A DNA stretch of 64,000 nucleotides, from the NCBI GenBank assembly GCA_013076295.1, contig RQOL01000772.1, positions 4,121,087 through 4,185,086 on the forward strand, written 5' to 3'. Both the position numbers and the translations under genes were made by a program. The notes beneath the pieces were generated by a model. It ran no database searches and had not been told where the DNA came from. It saw only the letters and a list, made by a program, of their open reading frames with translations. This stretch comes from Sanderia malayensis (taxonomy: Eukaryota > Cnidaria > Scyphozoa > Semaeostomeae > Pelagiidae). Below are positions 47,029 to 57,312 of the stretch, in pieces. Within the stretch, counting starts at the first letter, position 1, and every line of letters begins with the position of its first letter.

Positions 47029-49104
47029 TTACACGGAGCTAACTTCTAAGGCATCGACCAATCGTTCTGGTATGTATCCGTATATCTTTTGTCTTGGTGA
47101 ATAGGCCCACAGCCAGTCTGGTGCGACTTGGTCTTGTAGATTCACGAGCACCTCCTCTCCTTTTACGACGCATAACTTACCATTCTCGATGCTGTCGAAG
47201 TTGGAAATTGCTATCATTTTGATACCATTCTTAATCACAGCACTCGCCTGTCCGTTATTATTGTCGCTTCTTGTCTTGGACTTGCTTGGAATCGAGGCTT
47301 GATACCCTCTTTTCTGTTGTTGTTGTTGTTGTGGCTGTTGTTGTTGGTGGTGATCTTGCGAGCACTTGCATTCTTGCATTGCACAATCTGTTGAAAATAT
47401 AACATTATCAAGGTCGGGACAAACTCAATCTTATCAAAGATAGGTCCGATAATCACTAAACTAATGGAAATCAAATCTCTTGCTTTCTTAGCAACCCGAG
47501 ATAGTGATTATAATTTTATTTGCTTTACAACATGACACACATTTACAGCTTAATCAAATATTTGCTAGCACGGAGTATTGTAGCCTCAGATCTATTTGTC
47601 AAACATGACAAGCCTTCATTTTACCTTCACAATCCATTGAGTAGTACATAGTGAGAGATTTTGGCACATATCCTTCTTCCAAGTCTTGCGTCATCACCCA
47701 TACCCAGTCCCCATCGCAGTCGTCCAGCAACAATAGAACATCTCCTTTCCGCACACTGACGTCATCTTCATGTTCAGCTTTGAATTCGTAGAGCATAATC
47801 AAATGGGGTCCTTCTGAAAACATTTCCCTAGCTTCCTGCAGGTTGAATTCTAACGCCATATCTTCAAATTCCCCGTCAATATCCTGCATATTCACATGCG
47901 TTGCATGCATTTTCTCACCGTTATATGCGCCTGTTTTTCTCTCAATAGCATCTGCAACATCGTCAAAATTATTCTTCCTTCGTTCATGCTGAGGAAGTAT
48001 AATATTTTGCTTTACCCTGTCAAGATCGGCACTCTCTGGCGTTGTTTTGTATGTGTTAATGCCGCCTGTATTGTTACCGTATTTGCTTTCGAAAGCACTG
48101 CTCACTTTTCTCGCATCAACCCCGGCGCGTTCGAATGCGTCCTTCGACGTCGATTTCAAATCAACAACTTGTTTTGGCGGAATAATATTTTTGTTCGTTC
48201 CGTGACACAGTTTACAATTTCGACCGCATATCGCCGTGCTTCTGCATCGTGTATACGGCGAATCGTGCCCCGATGCTGTTAATGCCACCTGCGACTGTTT
48301 GCTGTTCTCCTCGAGTAAATTCGACAGTCGTCGTTCTGCTATTGTCGTCTCGTTGATCAAGCTAAGTCGATCCAGCGACTCGGTGAGTTCGTCGTGAGTT
48401 GTATCATAAGCTGAGTCTGATGGACACGAACCGTCGAGAAACTGTTCCTCGCGACACGAAGCGTCGAGATACTGCTCCTCGGGACACGACCCTGCAATGT
48501 AATGCTCCTCGGGACCCGTTGTAAACTGGTCCTCGAGGCACGAACCGTTGAGAAATTGTTCTGAGCTCGCCTCGTGGACCTCTTCGTCCGTCTCATTATA
48601 CAACGATCCTTCCTCCTCGAGCAATGATGATAAACTTAATCCGTTTTGGTTGGAATGCCTCCGTGATTTGAGTTTAATTAGTTGATGCTCGTACGGTATT
48701 ACAACCGAGTGTTTTTTCTCCACGACCATTCCCTGCTCTTCGTCGTAATCATAGTATACATTATCTTCATTCATCATAGCGATCTTCTCCGCATCGTGAT
48801 GCATCATAGTTGCAGTGGTGTGCTTCACGCTTCTTCTCTTACAATGTCTGTACTCTTTCTGCCTGTTGTAACAGCGATGGTAGTGAATGACTGGCCGATG
48901 GTGTTGTTGTGGTTGTATTGGCTTTGCCGTCTTCAATTTCCTGTCGCGTTGTCCCAATTGTTTGCACTCCCTCATTCGTAAACATTGCGAGCAATGATTA
49001 CTTGCTTTGCTTGCGAAATTTACACTTGCATCCAGCTCATTGTTCGCGTCCTTTCTTTTGAAAATCTTCGAGATTTCCGGTGAGTCGAAAAAAGATCGGT
49101 ACAT
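47029..49104 (-). CDS. Two-SH3-domain protein with long disordered N-terminus
   Basis: Exons on the minus strand 49104-47625 and 47387-47029 join in phase (G|AT) to 612 aa. SH3 domain 1 lies at about residues 430-487: LIMLYEFKAEHEDDVSV, DWVWVMTQDLEEGYVPKSL. SH3 domain 2 lies at about 549-606: MIAISNFDSIENGKLCVVKG, PDWLWAYS, YGYIPERLV. The domains are separated by a linker with a polyglutamine tract. The N-terminal 420 residues are mostly disordered, with cysteine pairs (HCSQCLRMREC; CGRNCKLCHG) and a repeated acidic motif near residues 180-230 of the form EEQFLDGSCP, about five copies. It is probably an adaptor binding proline-rich partners. I do not recognise a named orthologue. The intron falls between the two SH3 domains. 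Confidence 0.8.
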
Positions 49105-51465
49105 TCTTTGCTAATAGCAGTTCTCTTCGTACCTTTGTTTCATTACATTAGGTTCTGTCACGGGCCATTAATGGCGCTGGCCTACTACACACGCGACGTG
49201 CTCTTAAGTTTATACAGTCTGCTCTACTTTCGCTAAGTTCAGTCTCTACTACTTTTGCGCACCTTTGCTTGCATGCTATTCGCGGTTAGAAGTTCGTTTA
49301 AATTTTTATCACCGCCGCGTCAAATTAGCAAGAAAATTATAATCTCTCTGATCCAATTTGGGACGTTTTTACCGAGGTTTCCTAGACCAGCGAATTCGAG
49401 ATATGTAATTCTCCACTATATGTAATTATCATCGGACGCTAACGCTGAAATATTTCTCGTCGTGAGGAACGTGCAGAAATATAAGCCCACTGGTAGTGGT
49501 AGTAATGGCGTTGCGGGTCTATTCAAAATTTCAATAACACTGATAATGCTGTTGCATTGGCATTGTTTGTATCCGCAAATAATTATAATTTGTTATAATC
49601 GCCAAAGTGTGCGTTGTTGAACGTGTCTTTATTGCCTTTCTTCCATAGCTTAATACACTCGTGTATACAATTGGGAATTGGCAGTCCACATACGAGTCGC
49701 ATATACACCCATTCCATTGATTCCAATGCAGTTAAAGTTGAAGAAAATCTCCCTTGATAATCATTGATCTCATCGGAATTTTTATGCGGAATTATCTTCT
49801 TTGGCGATATGCAAGGCCCTCAATATTGACCAATCCACGGAGTAGCCTCTTTGATATTCTAACAGATGTCCATATGTCGTTAATCCTTAATTATAACTGT
49901 TCCAGATATTCAGCCGTCGAGCTTCAATCTTGATTACACTATAATCGAGTATTTCTTTTCTCAGTGGAATATCGGTTCTGTTTCACAATATCTTCAAGCA
50001 GTTTTTTGTCGCATCCCAGGCAGTGCATGGCCTGATTTCCCGGTGTTTTCGTTCTGCATAAATATTTTCATGTCAACAACTGACAAAACCAGGTCGAAAG
50101 TTTCTTCTACTGTAATAACCAAACCAGACGTTCAAATGAGATTATTTTCTACACTTTACTTTGTTCGCACATGTCATGCGTATGTCAATGTGTGTTCTTA
50201 TTGAACATTGAACAGACCCCATTGTCACTTACCTGACCACTATCACTATTGGAAATCGTGTGCCCTTTGTCAACTGAATTATTTGATATGCTTGTTCCTA
50301 AAAACAAACGTTTTGTAATCGTAGAAACAGGGATATAGTCCACACCAGTGATGGAGAGTCGATTTGAAAAACTTCTTTTCAGAGTAATTAGATTTCTGCA
50401 TGCTGTTCAAAACACCATATGTAAAAGCAAAGCAGGGCAGAAAACAGCTGGACGACGCTGGGGTTCGTTGAGAAATTGTTTCATCAATTTATTAGTGAAG
50501 CATTTTTGATTGAATTTTGTTATTGGAGGTTTCCTTGAATGAAATTTGTTTTAGTTGAAGTTTCTTGAAATTTATGTTTTTCTATAATTGAATCTATTCA
50601 AGGGGTGTCTAATTCTCTTCTCCAACAACAGCAGGCTGTTTAAATGAAAATTTCATAACCCCGCGTCATTTTTTTCTACAACGAATTGACACCGGCATGA
50701 GAGGTTTATCCTCAATTCGGTTCATTTCATAAGCTATTCCACCGGTTGGTTAGAGAAAAATATTAGCTATGCAAATTAGTTGATGTCTTCAGAGCTTCGT
50801 GTGCGCACGTGGAAGATCAAAGCGGACCTTGATCAAACATTCTGGCTTCATAAATATATTCGCGTAAGAAAACAAAGTAAGCCCCCGATTCATCCGCTGT
50901 TTGATCGAGTTTTTCTGCTATTGACTTTCTCGTCCGCTGTGTTTACCTTCCAGTGACATTTATTAACCGGTAGCTTTTGAAATCAAACTTTTCGCCCCGT
51001 CAATCGAAAACAGTCAGCGTGACGTGAACACTGCTTCAAGAGGTTCTTCTACTCGCCTCAACCTGAAACCGAGACCAGTTAATTAAAAGAAGTGTCGTGC
51101 TCTTTGTCCCAGACTTCTCAGACCCACATGCCAAAACTGCTACGACACCTGGATGAATCCCGCAATATCTTTCGCAAGAAAACGGCATTTGGTCATACAC
51201 CCCTAGCATCCCTTGCTCTCTAATTACATTCACCACGAGGTTCAATAATTGCAGTACCTTTCTTCGCAAGATTAATTACGAGAATAATTAATCGAGGGCG
51301 TACAAAAGAATTGACACTTGCAATAATAGATTTAATCCATATTGTGTTTTTCGATTTATTAGTCAGACTGTTAGACTTCTGCAACGGAGTACATATATCA
51401 AAGACATCATTACAGTGGATTATTGCATTTACACCATGCTATAATGTACTATCTTATTACAATAG
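49105..51465. other. Intergenic, upstream of SH3 gene
   Basis: 2.4 kb with no supported gene. It contains the SH3-gene promoter side and the 3' flank of GGACT. A 77-codon open frame at 51036-51269 (minus) has no recognisable content. Confidence 0.45.
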
Positions 51466-52770
51466 TCAGACGTTTTTAAGAAGTTCAACCAAATTTTCCA
51501 AGCTAAAATCTCTTTGTACTCTCTTCTTGTATCTTTCTGCGTGTTCTTCAGTGTAGTTTGCTATCATTGGCAGCTCAAGCAGGTTCTCTTTGAAGTTCTT
51601 AATTATATAAGCATGTGCTTCTATGCATCGGTTGTTTAGATTATCGTCTGGTAAAACCACCGATATCAAACTTCTGTCGTAAAGAACCCCCTCACATTCC
51701 AGTTCGTCCAGTTTCTGCAGAACTTGTCCACACACTTGATATACCTCGCCTTTAATGTTCTGCACGATTAGAATTTTATCTTACCAATTTTGCCAATATA
51801 ATAATAAATACAATACCGCAAATCCTCGAATAAACCCCCATGTTCGAATAAGCCCCCCCTCGATTAAGCCCCCACCTAAAAAATCATTTTTGCAAATAAG
51901 CCCCCGGGGACTTATTCGAGGATTTACGGTATCTATGTTAGTATACAATAAAAACCCGCATATAAGAGCCTTGATTTTTAAATAGAGCATATTTTGGTTC
52001 TTAGCAATAAAACACATTTTGAGAAATTTATTTGGAAATAAGTGGTTCTAGAGTTGAATTAATGCAAATTTTAACTACGGGTAAGCCTCTAGCAGAAAAT
52101 ATTTTGCTGGCATCAGGGCAATATGACGTAAATTTTACTACGAAGAAATGCCTGGAAATACGGAGATTGCAAGATGTAGGTTCTTAAAATTGGGTGCTTT
52201 TTATATGCAGGTTTTTACTGTAACTCTGTAACTAATAACGATTTGAGCATGTCTGGTCAAAGATGCAACCGCCTCATCCAACTTCACTGTCATTTATGCA
52301 ATGATCATGCACAACTCTGTGCCCCCACAGTTTCTGCCTGCGCAGCAACCATGTAAGACCGGAACATGATATTTCCGGTTTATTTATTAAAGAATTGGTT
52401 TACCGAACAGAACACACCAAATTGTTAACTTGAAATTTCCTTCAAAGTCTTATTTGAGATTTTAGGACAAATAGATAAATGTTTGCGGTGTACTGTACAC
52501 ATAATGGAGTTGTTCAGTTTTTTTAACTAACACGTGTAACTTCTTAGGCCTTCAAGATTTCAAAAACATACCAACCTCACCAATTCCCGGACTATCCAAC
52601 ATGAATGGAATATGAGCCTGGCTTCCTACCACCAATGGATACTTTTCTTTGCTACATCCTTGGCTTAGAAAAATCGCGCGTTCATTTTCAGCAACGTTTG
52701 AAAGTAACTTATGATTTGGGAATCCTCTCTTCAAAGTTCCGTACACAAAAACCCGAGTTGAATTCGCCAT
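51466..52770 (-). CDS. GGACT: Gamma-glutamylaminecyclotransferase (GGACT), two exons
   Basis: Releases 5-oxoproline and free lysine from gamma-glutamyl-epsilon-lysine, the breakdown product of transglutaminase cross-links. Exons 52770-52576 and 51759-51466 on the minus strand join in phase to 162 aa. The substrate-binding loop FVYGTLKRGFPNH opens the fold near the N-terminus. The catalytic Glu lies in LDELECEGVLYDRS, and GEVYQV follows the exon junction at the same spacing as in vertebrate GGACT. The donor is GTTGGT. The start at 52770 (MANST) is preferred over the in-frame ATG at 52821 because the fold begins there. The intron (51760-52575) carries two MITE-like insertions. Lies 287 bp downstream of AGK in the same orientation. 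Confidence 0.92.
51813..51932. mobile_element. MITE-like insertion, family D copy 1
   Basis: GGACT intron. Ends ATACCGCAAATCCTCGAATA and TATTCGAGGATTTACGGTAT are inverted repeats with one mismatch. The interior carries 'ataagccccc' repeats. 120 bp, non-coding. Confidence 0.88.
51944..52221. mobile_element. MITE-like insertion, family F copy 1
   Basis: GGACT intron, directly after the family D element. Left end 'caataaaaacccgcatataa' and right end 'ttatatgcaggtttttactg' form inverted repeats. An inner 'ggttctta' motif is shared with 62530-62630. Confidence 0.65.
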
Positions 52771-53057
52771 GATCTTGGGTAGGTAACTGTAGCAGAGGCT
52801 GGCTGTGGTGGAGCATTTCAAGAGGTGGCCGCTGGGAGGGAGGGCGATGTGTCAAGGCCGCCAGGACTAAGCCATTGTCTGATAGGTACACTGCTGTCAT
52901 GAGAGAAAAAGACCATGCTTCAACCAACACAGTGTATCTGTGGAGCAAGGTGCAATGTGGAGCAAGGGGCAGAAGCAGTTAAAAAAAGACAAGAAATTGA
53001 AATAAATGTTTTGATAAAACAGAATATTCTATACATCGTAACAATTTCCTAAACTGC

Positions 53058-54443
53058 TCAACAAAAGAATCTCAATTTGTCTCTATTGATTTTAACCTTA
53101 ATAGGTTTCGCTTCAAATTCTTCTCCGTCAATTGCATACCAAGTCAACTCGTCAGATTTTGGCTCTAAGCTTATTTTATCACATGCGACAGTTTGACAAT
53201 TACTGGTATCTACTTTTCCGTAGTTACTCTGCAACCATTTCCAACCATCTGATATAAACTCTGATCTTGTGATATCTGCTTTCCAAGTCTGAATGTCCAG
53301 CTTTGAATCACAACCAGCTCTGTCCAACATTATATGAACCGCTGATGTTTGAACTGTAGGCAGCTCTGTTTGATTATTTTCTATAGAGTCCGAAGCATCA
53401 GGCTCTGCATTACTATCTTTTTCTATTGCTCCTTCATCTATTTTATGAAGCAAAGTTCTCTTATCACTTATTTCTGCAAATTTCAAGACACCGTTCTCTT
53501 CACGAGCCTTCAAAGAAACATCCTCTTGTTGTCCCAACTCTTCGCAAAGTCCTTCAGAATTATTCTTCCAATAAACTAATGACATCCAGAACTGATTGGG
53601 CCAATTTTTTACCGTTCTTGACACAAAAGCCATCTGTTTTTTCCATGGTCCTGCCCACCAGTGCTTCTTTGCATCAATTTTTACCTTTGCTTGTTGAAAA
53701 AGTCCCCAGGTAATACCTGACAATGCATACGTCGACCTCACCCCACCAGATTCAATTTCCAACACATCAACCATCTTCGTTTCACCTTTTATTATTGCCA
53801 TTGTTGCATTTCCAGTGCTCCTTGCATCCTGAGCGGCATTATTATAAAAATTTCTACAAAACATATTTGTCCTTCCAAGTGGCACAACACCAATAGGTAT
53901 CTTGGAAACAACTTCTTTATCTTGCAGCCTTATCAGGCCAGTCGCAACCTGGAAAAATAGAAAATATTATTAGACCATGCTTATATGCGCTTATGAATGC
54001 ATCAAGGCTCAAGAATGTATTTTTTCTTTATTTTTTTACTATACCTCCATGAGGGTCCCACCTCCACCAGCAATAACAATTCCGTCAGTATTAGGATCTA
54101 TATATCCTGGCAGACTTTTTGCATGTCCTTCGTAATCTGTTTTTATCAACGTTACATCGATACCAGCAAGATACAGTAAAGGTGCGACATTTTTCTCGTA
54201 CAGTTTTAACGCTTTTCCGTCATTTGCTTGTGGGTTCAAAACCACATACATACATCTAGGTTTTTGCAAAGCAGCAATAGGCTCTGCGCCAATCTTGGTG
54301 GCTTCATTGCAAAGTTCACGCCGTACTAAGTACTCTCTGAACCTCCCAACTGTATAATATCCGCCGTATAATGCAAGGCAAGCTGCAAATATGGATTTTT
54401 TTAAATGTTTTCTGAAAGTAAAGAACATTGGCTTGCCAGCCAT
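53058..54443 (-). CDS. AGK: Acylglycerol kinase (AGK), two exons, with altered GGDGT loop
   Basis: Mitochondrial lipid kinase making lysophosphatidic and phosphatidic acid; in mammals also a kinase-independent subunit of the TIM22 carrier-protein import complex. Exons 54443-54045 and 53948-53058 on the minus strand join in phase to 429 aa (human about 422). N-terminal hydrophobic segment IFAACLALYGGYY, then the catalytic start CMYVVLNPQANDGKA, DYEGHAKSL, the loop GIVIAGGGGTLMEV, KIPIGVVPLGRTN, TMAIIKGETKMVDVLEI and a matching C-terminus EEFEAKPIKVKI...LRFFC. The glycine loop reads GGGGT instead of the family's GGDGT (GGT where a one-base change from GAT would give Asp), so kinase activity is doubtful. 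An acceptor-like TGCAAGCAG lies immediately before the start codon. Confidence 0.93.
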
Positions 54444-55068
54444 GCTGCTTGCAGAGAGAAAAGAACCATTATTTTAGATTGAGCATGAGTATATGCCTCC
54501 GAACTTTGCAAAAATGGCATTGTTTCATCTCTCCCACTTTTGTGCATTCAAATTTGATCTCAGCCAATCGATGCTCGATATGAAAAGCGGGAGCGTTGAG
54601 TTTTGTTTACCCTGACCGCCAACCAACCAAAAGAAATAATCTATCTTTTGTTATTTTGCATTCAATACACAACATGTACCACGCGTGGAAATTTTATTGT
54701 TGATGTCTCAGGATGAAATTTCGATTTGCTTTATCAAGGATTGACAAGTAAGTAAACTTTGTTTACCATGCAACAATATTTTATAATATGTTTAACAAGC
54801 TATATTTTGTTGAGCAAAGTAGGCTATAAACGAATGGAAGGAGAGGGAAGGCCTTGCAAATTGACACCTTTGGTTTTGTCATTTTAAACTTCCAATGCTG
54901 GCCTAAGCATCAAAGAAATAAGATATCGCTGTTAGTTTTGACTTGAGCTTTGTCTATTTCTTTAATGGATCACCCGTTATCCAGCCTTGTGTTTTATTTT
55001 GACAAACAACTTTGACAAACAATGTTTTTCTCAGCACTTGGACCATACGCCCGATAGTAATTGAAGAA
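54444..55068. promoter_or_regulatory. Divergent promoter region, AGK and KMT5A
   Basis: 625 bp between divergent genes. It probably includes short 5' UTR introns on both sides: a donor-like aag|taagt at about 54749 and an acceptor ttctcag at 55034 ahead of KMT5A. Confidence 0.4.
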
Positions 55069-56262
55069 ATGGCGGCGAAGTCCGAAAAGTCGATCGACTC
55101 TTTTTTCAAACATGTAAAAAAGGGTGGAAAACATTCAATAATCGATGAAGACGAAGAAGAACAGGGAAATTTTCAACAAGAACTACAGAAGTCTGAGGAA
55201 AAACCGAAAAAAGGACCGGTTGCAGAAAAGAAAATACCCAGTGAAGATTCGTCAGCTTTAAAAAAAGAAAAAAAGAAAGTTGAGCATAAAATTAAAAAGA
55301 AGAAGAAGGCAGAGGGCTCTACTACCACAGTAGAACCTACTGAAAAACAGAAAGCAACAGAACCCGATTCGACTTTAAAGCAGAGTAGTTTAACATCACA
55401 TTTCAAGGTCAGAAGAAGTGGAAGGAAGCCAAAGTCTAAGTTAAAGGTTTGTACACAAAACAAGATGCGTTTTGGTATGATAAATAACTATATATACATA
55501 TAATTATATCTATAATCATTATGATATCACTATAACTATTATTTATATTATTTCAATTCAATTTGTCTTTAAGAATGAAAAATATGATCAAATGATGCAG
55601 AAAATATTGGATGAGGATGAAAGTGGATTAGAGGTAAAATGACCTCATAAATCTTTGCTTTTCTGGACTAGCTGGATTAACTCTCCCTACTGCATCTAAC
55701 ATAATTTTAATCCTCTGTATTTTTGAAGGTGAGAGTTCTTGAGGACAAAGGCAGAGGTGTTTTTGCAATGAAAGAATTTGCAAAAGATGACTTGATTTGT
55801 GAATATGTTGGTGAACTGATTGATTACAACCTTGCATTGGAACGGGAAAAGGAGTATGCTACAAACCCTGAATTCGGGTGCTACAGCTATTTCTTTCAAT
55901 TCAAGAACAAGAAATATTGGTGGGTAATCTTTGAATTCCCAAAACATTTATGTCACTGCCAACATCGATCTTGGAGAATCGTTGACTAGCCGTAGTTTTT
56001 GCCTCTAGCCCTATTGAAAGCAACTTTATGATTCATTTCTCTTTTCAGTGTTGATGCCACAAAAGAGTCGGAGAGACTTGGACGACTTCTCAACCATTCG
56101 AAAACAGATAGCAATGTTTGCACAAAAGTCTTTCCAATCAAAGATACACCCAGACTTATTTTAATTGCTAAAAGAAACATTAACATAGGTGAAGAACTTC
56201 TTTATGATTATGGTGAAAGAGACAAGGAGGCCATCCAAAGCCATCCATGGCTTAAATTATAA
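55069..56262 (+). CDS. KMT5A: KMT5A/SET8 histone H4 Lys20 monomethyltransferase, four exons
   Basis: Nuclear SET-domain enzyme that monomethylates histone H4 lysine 20 and is needed for cell-cycle progression. Exons 55069-55446, 55574-55633, 55729-55919 and 56049-56262 join in phase to 280 aa. The N-terminal 140 residues are lysine-rich and disordered. Within them QSSLTSHFKVRRSGRK corresponds in position to the PCNA-interaction degron of vertebrate SET8, and SIDSFFK near the start is a second PCNA-box-like motif. SET domain from about residue 148: VLEDKGRGVFAMKEF, CEYVGELIDY, CYSYFFQFKNKKYWCVDATK, RLGRLLNHSK, LILIAKRNI, GEELLYDYGER, ending SHPWLKL. The ATG at 55069 is the first in-frame one after a predicted acceptor at 55034. 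Confidence 0.95.
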
Positions 56263-57312
56263 AATATTTTATGTACATAATTTCTTTTATGTTGTTATTG
56301 TAGAGTTATAACAAAGTTTATCTTTAGACGACAGCTCTTATATATTATAGATATATTTTTCCTTTACATAACAGCTAATATAGCAAATCAGTTTATTTTT
56401 AAACTTAATTTTTTCTTTGTTAATTGTTGTTGAATTTATTTCATGAAGATTGTACTTTATACTTATCGACTTTTCCTGCTGCAAAAATTAAGTGGGTGCG
56501 CTGCGCAGCTAATCGATCTCCTCGCAGGAGCAATGCTTTTTGAAGCCAATTTCTGCTCAATTGGGCCTAATCAGCCAATCAGAATGTTTCGTGAGTTGAA
56601 ACCCGCTTACTTTGTAAAGTCCAGAGTCAACAACGAATTTCGTTATGGCAAAGGCATAAGTCTTTAAATATGATATTTTGAGTCATTAACTGTTGATAAT
56701 CTGTTAAACCGAGGTATTTTTATTGGTTTATATAAAGTCGGATTAGTTATTGAATACCTCACAGTTGAGAGAATGATACTTTTGACCATATTCACAACGC
56801 TTTTAGAGGATTCCAAGTGTTGTTCTTTTTTGGCCTAAATCTAGACTATCAATACAAAGAAGATATCCACTGGCAATAATTGGTATGTTTTCAGTTATTT
56901 TAAGTAATAGTAACGAATTTATTTCTGTAAATTAGTTTCTATGTGTATTAATGTAACTTATTCCAGCCGCTGTTAATAATTTTTTCAATCTCAAATTCAG
57001 ACTGGGACACCTGCACCAGTCCCTTTTTTCAACAGGTGCCTGACCCGGATTTGCCGTGGTTTGGTTGATGGACATCAAAAACTGCTTCAAGTTTCTTGAC
57101 ACCCACCAACCCCAACGGAATTGGGATTGCTTGCTAATTTTGGGCTCATTGTTTTATGAATAATTGAGAACAATCAATTCATTATTATTTAAGATCTGTG
57201 AGAAGGAGGGGCAATAATGAATATATTTTCAACTGTTTTGAATAGCAGCCAATTAGCTCATTGATACTGATGTCAGAATTGTATGTTGTTTTTCTAGGTG
57301 CTAGACAAAAAC
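56263..57312. other. Intergenic, KMT5A to coiled-coil gene
   Basis: No supported gene; a 74-codon open frame at 56443-56667 is not convincing. The acceptor at 57297 shows that the right part is an intron or a leader region of the next gene. Confidence 0.45.

Noticed and set aside
47896..48282. 128-codon plus-strand open frame
   Set aside because: Antisense to the first exon of the two-SH3 protein, with no domain or splice support.
56443..56667. Possible small gene between KMT5A and the coiled-coil gene
   Set aside because: A 74-codon frame without domain or conserved features; probably 3' UTR or intergenic.
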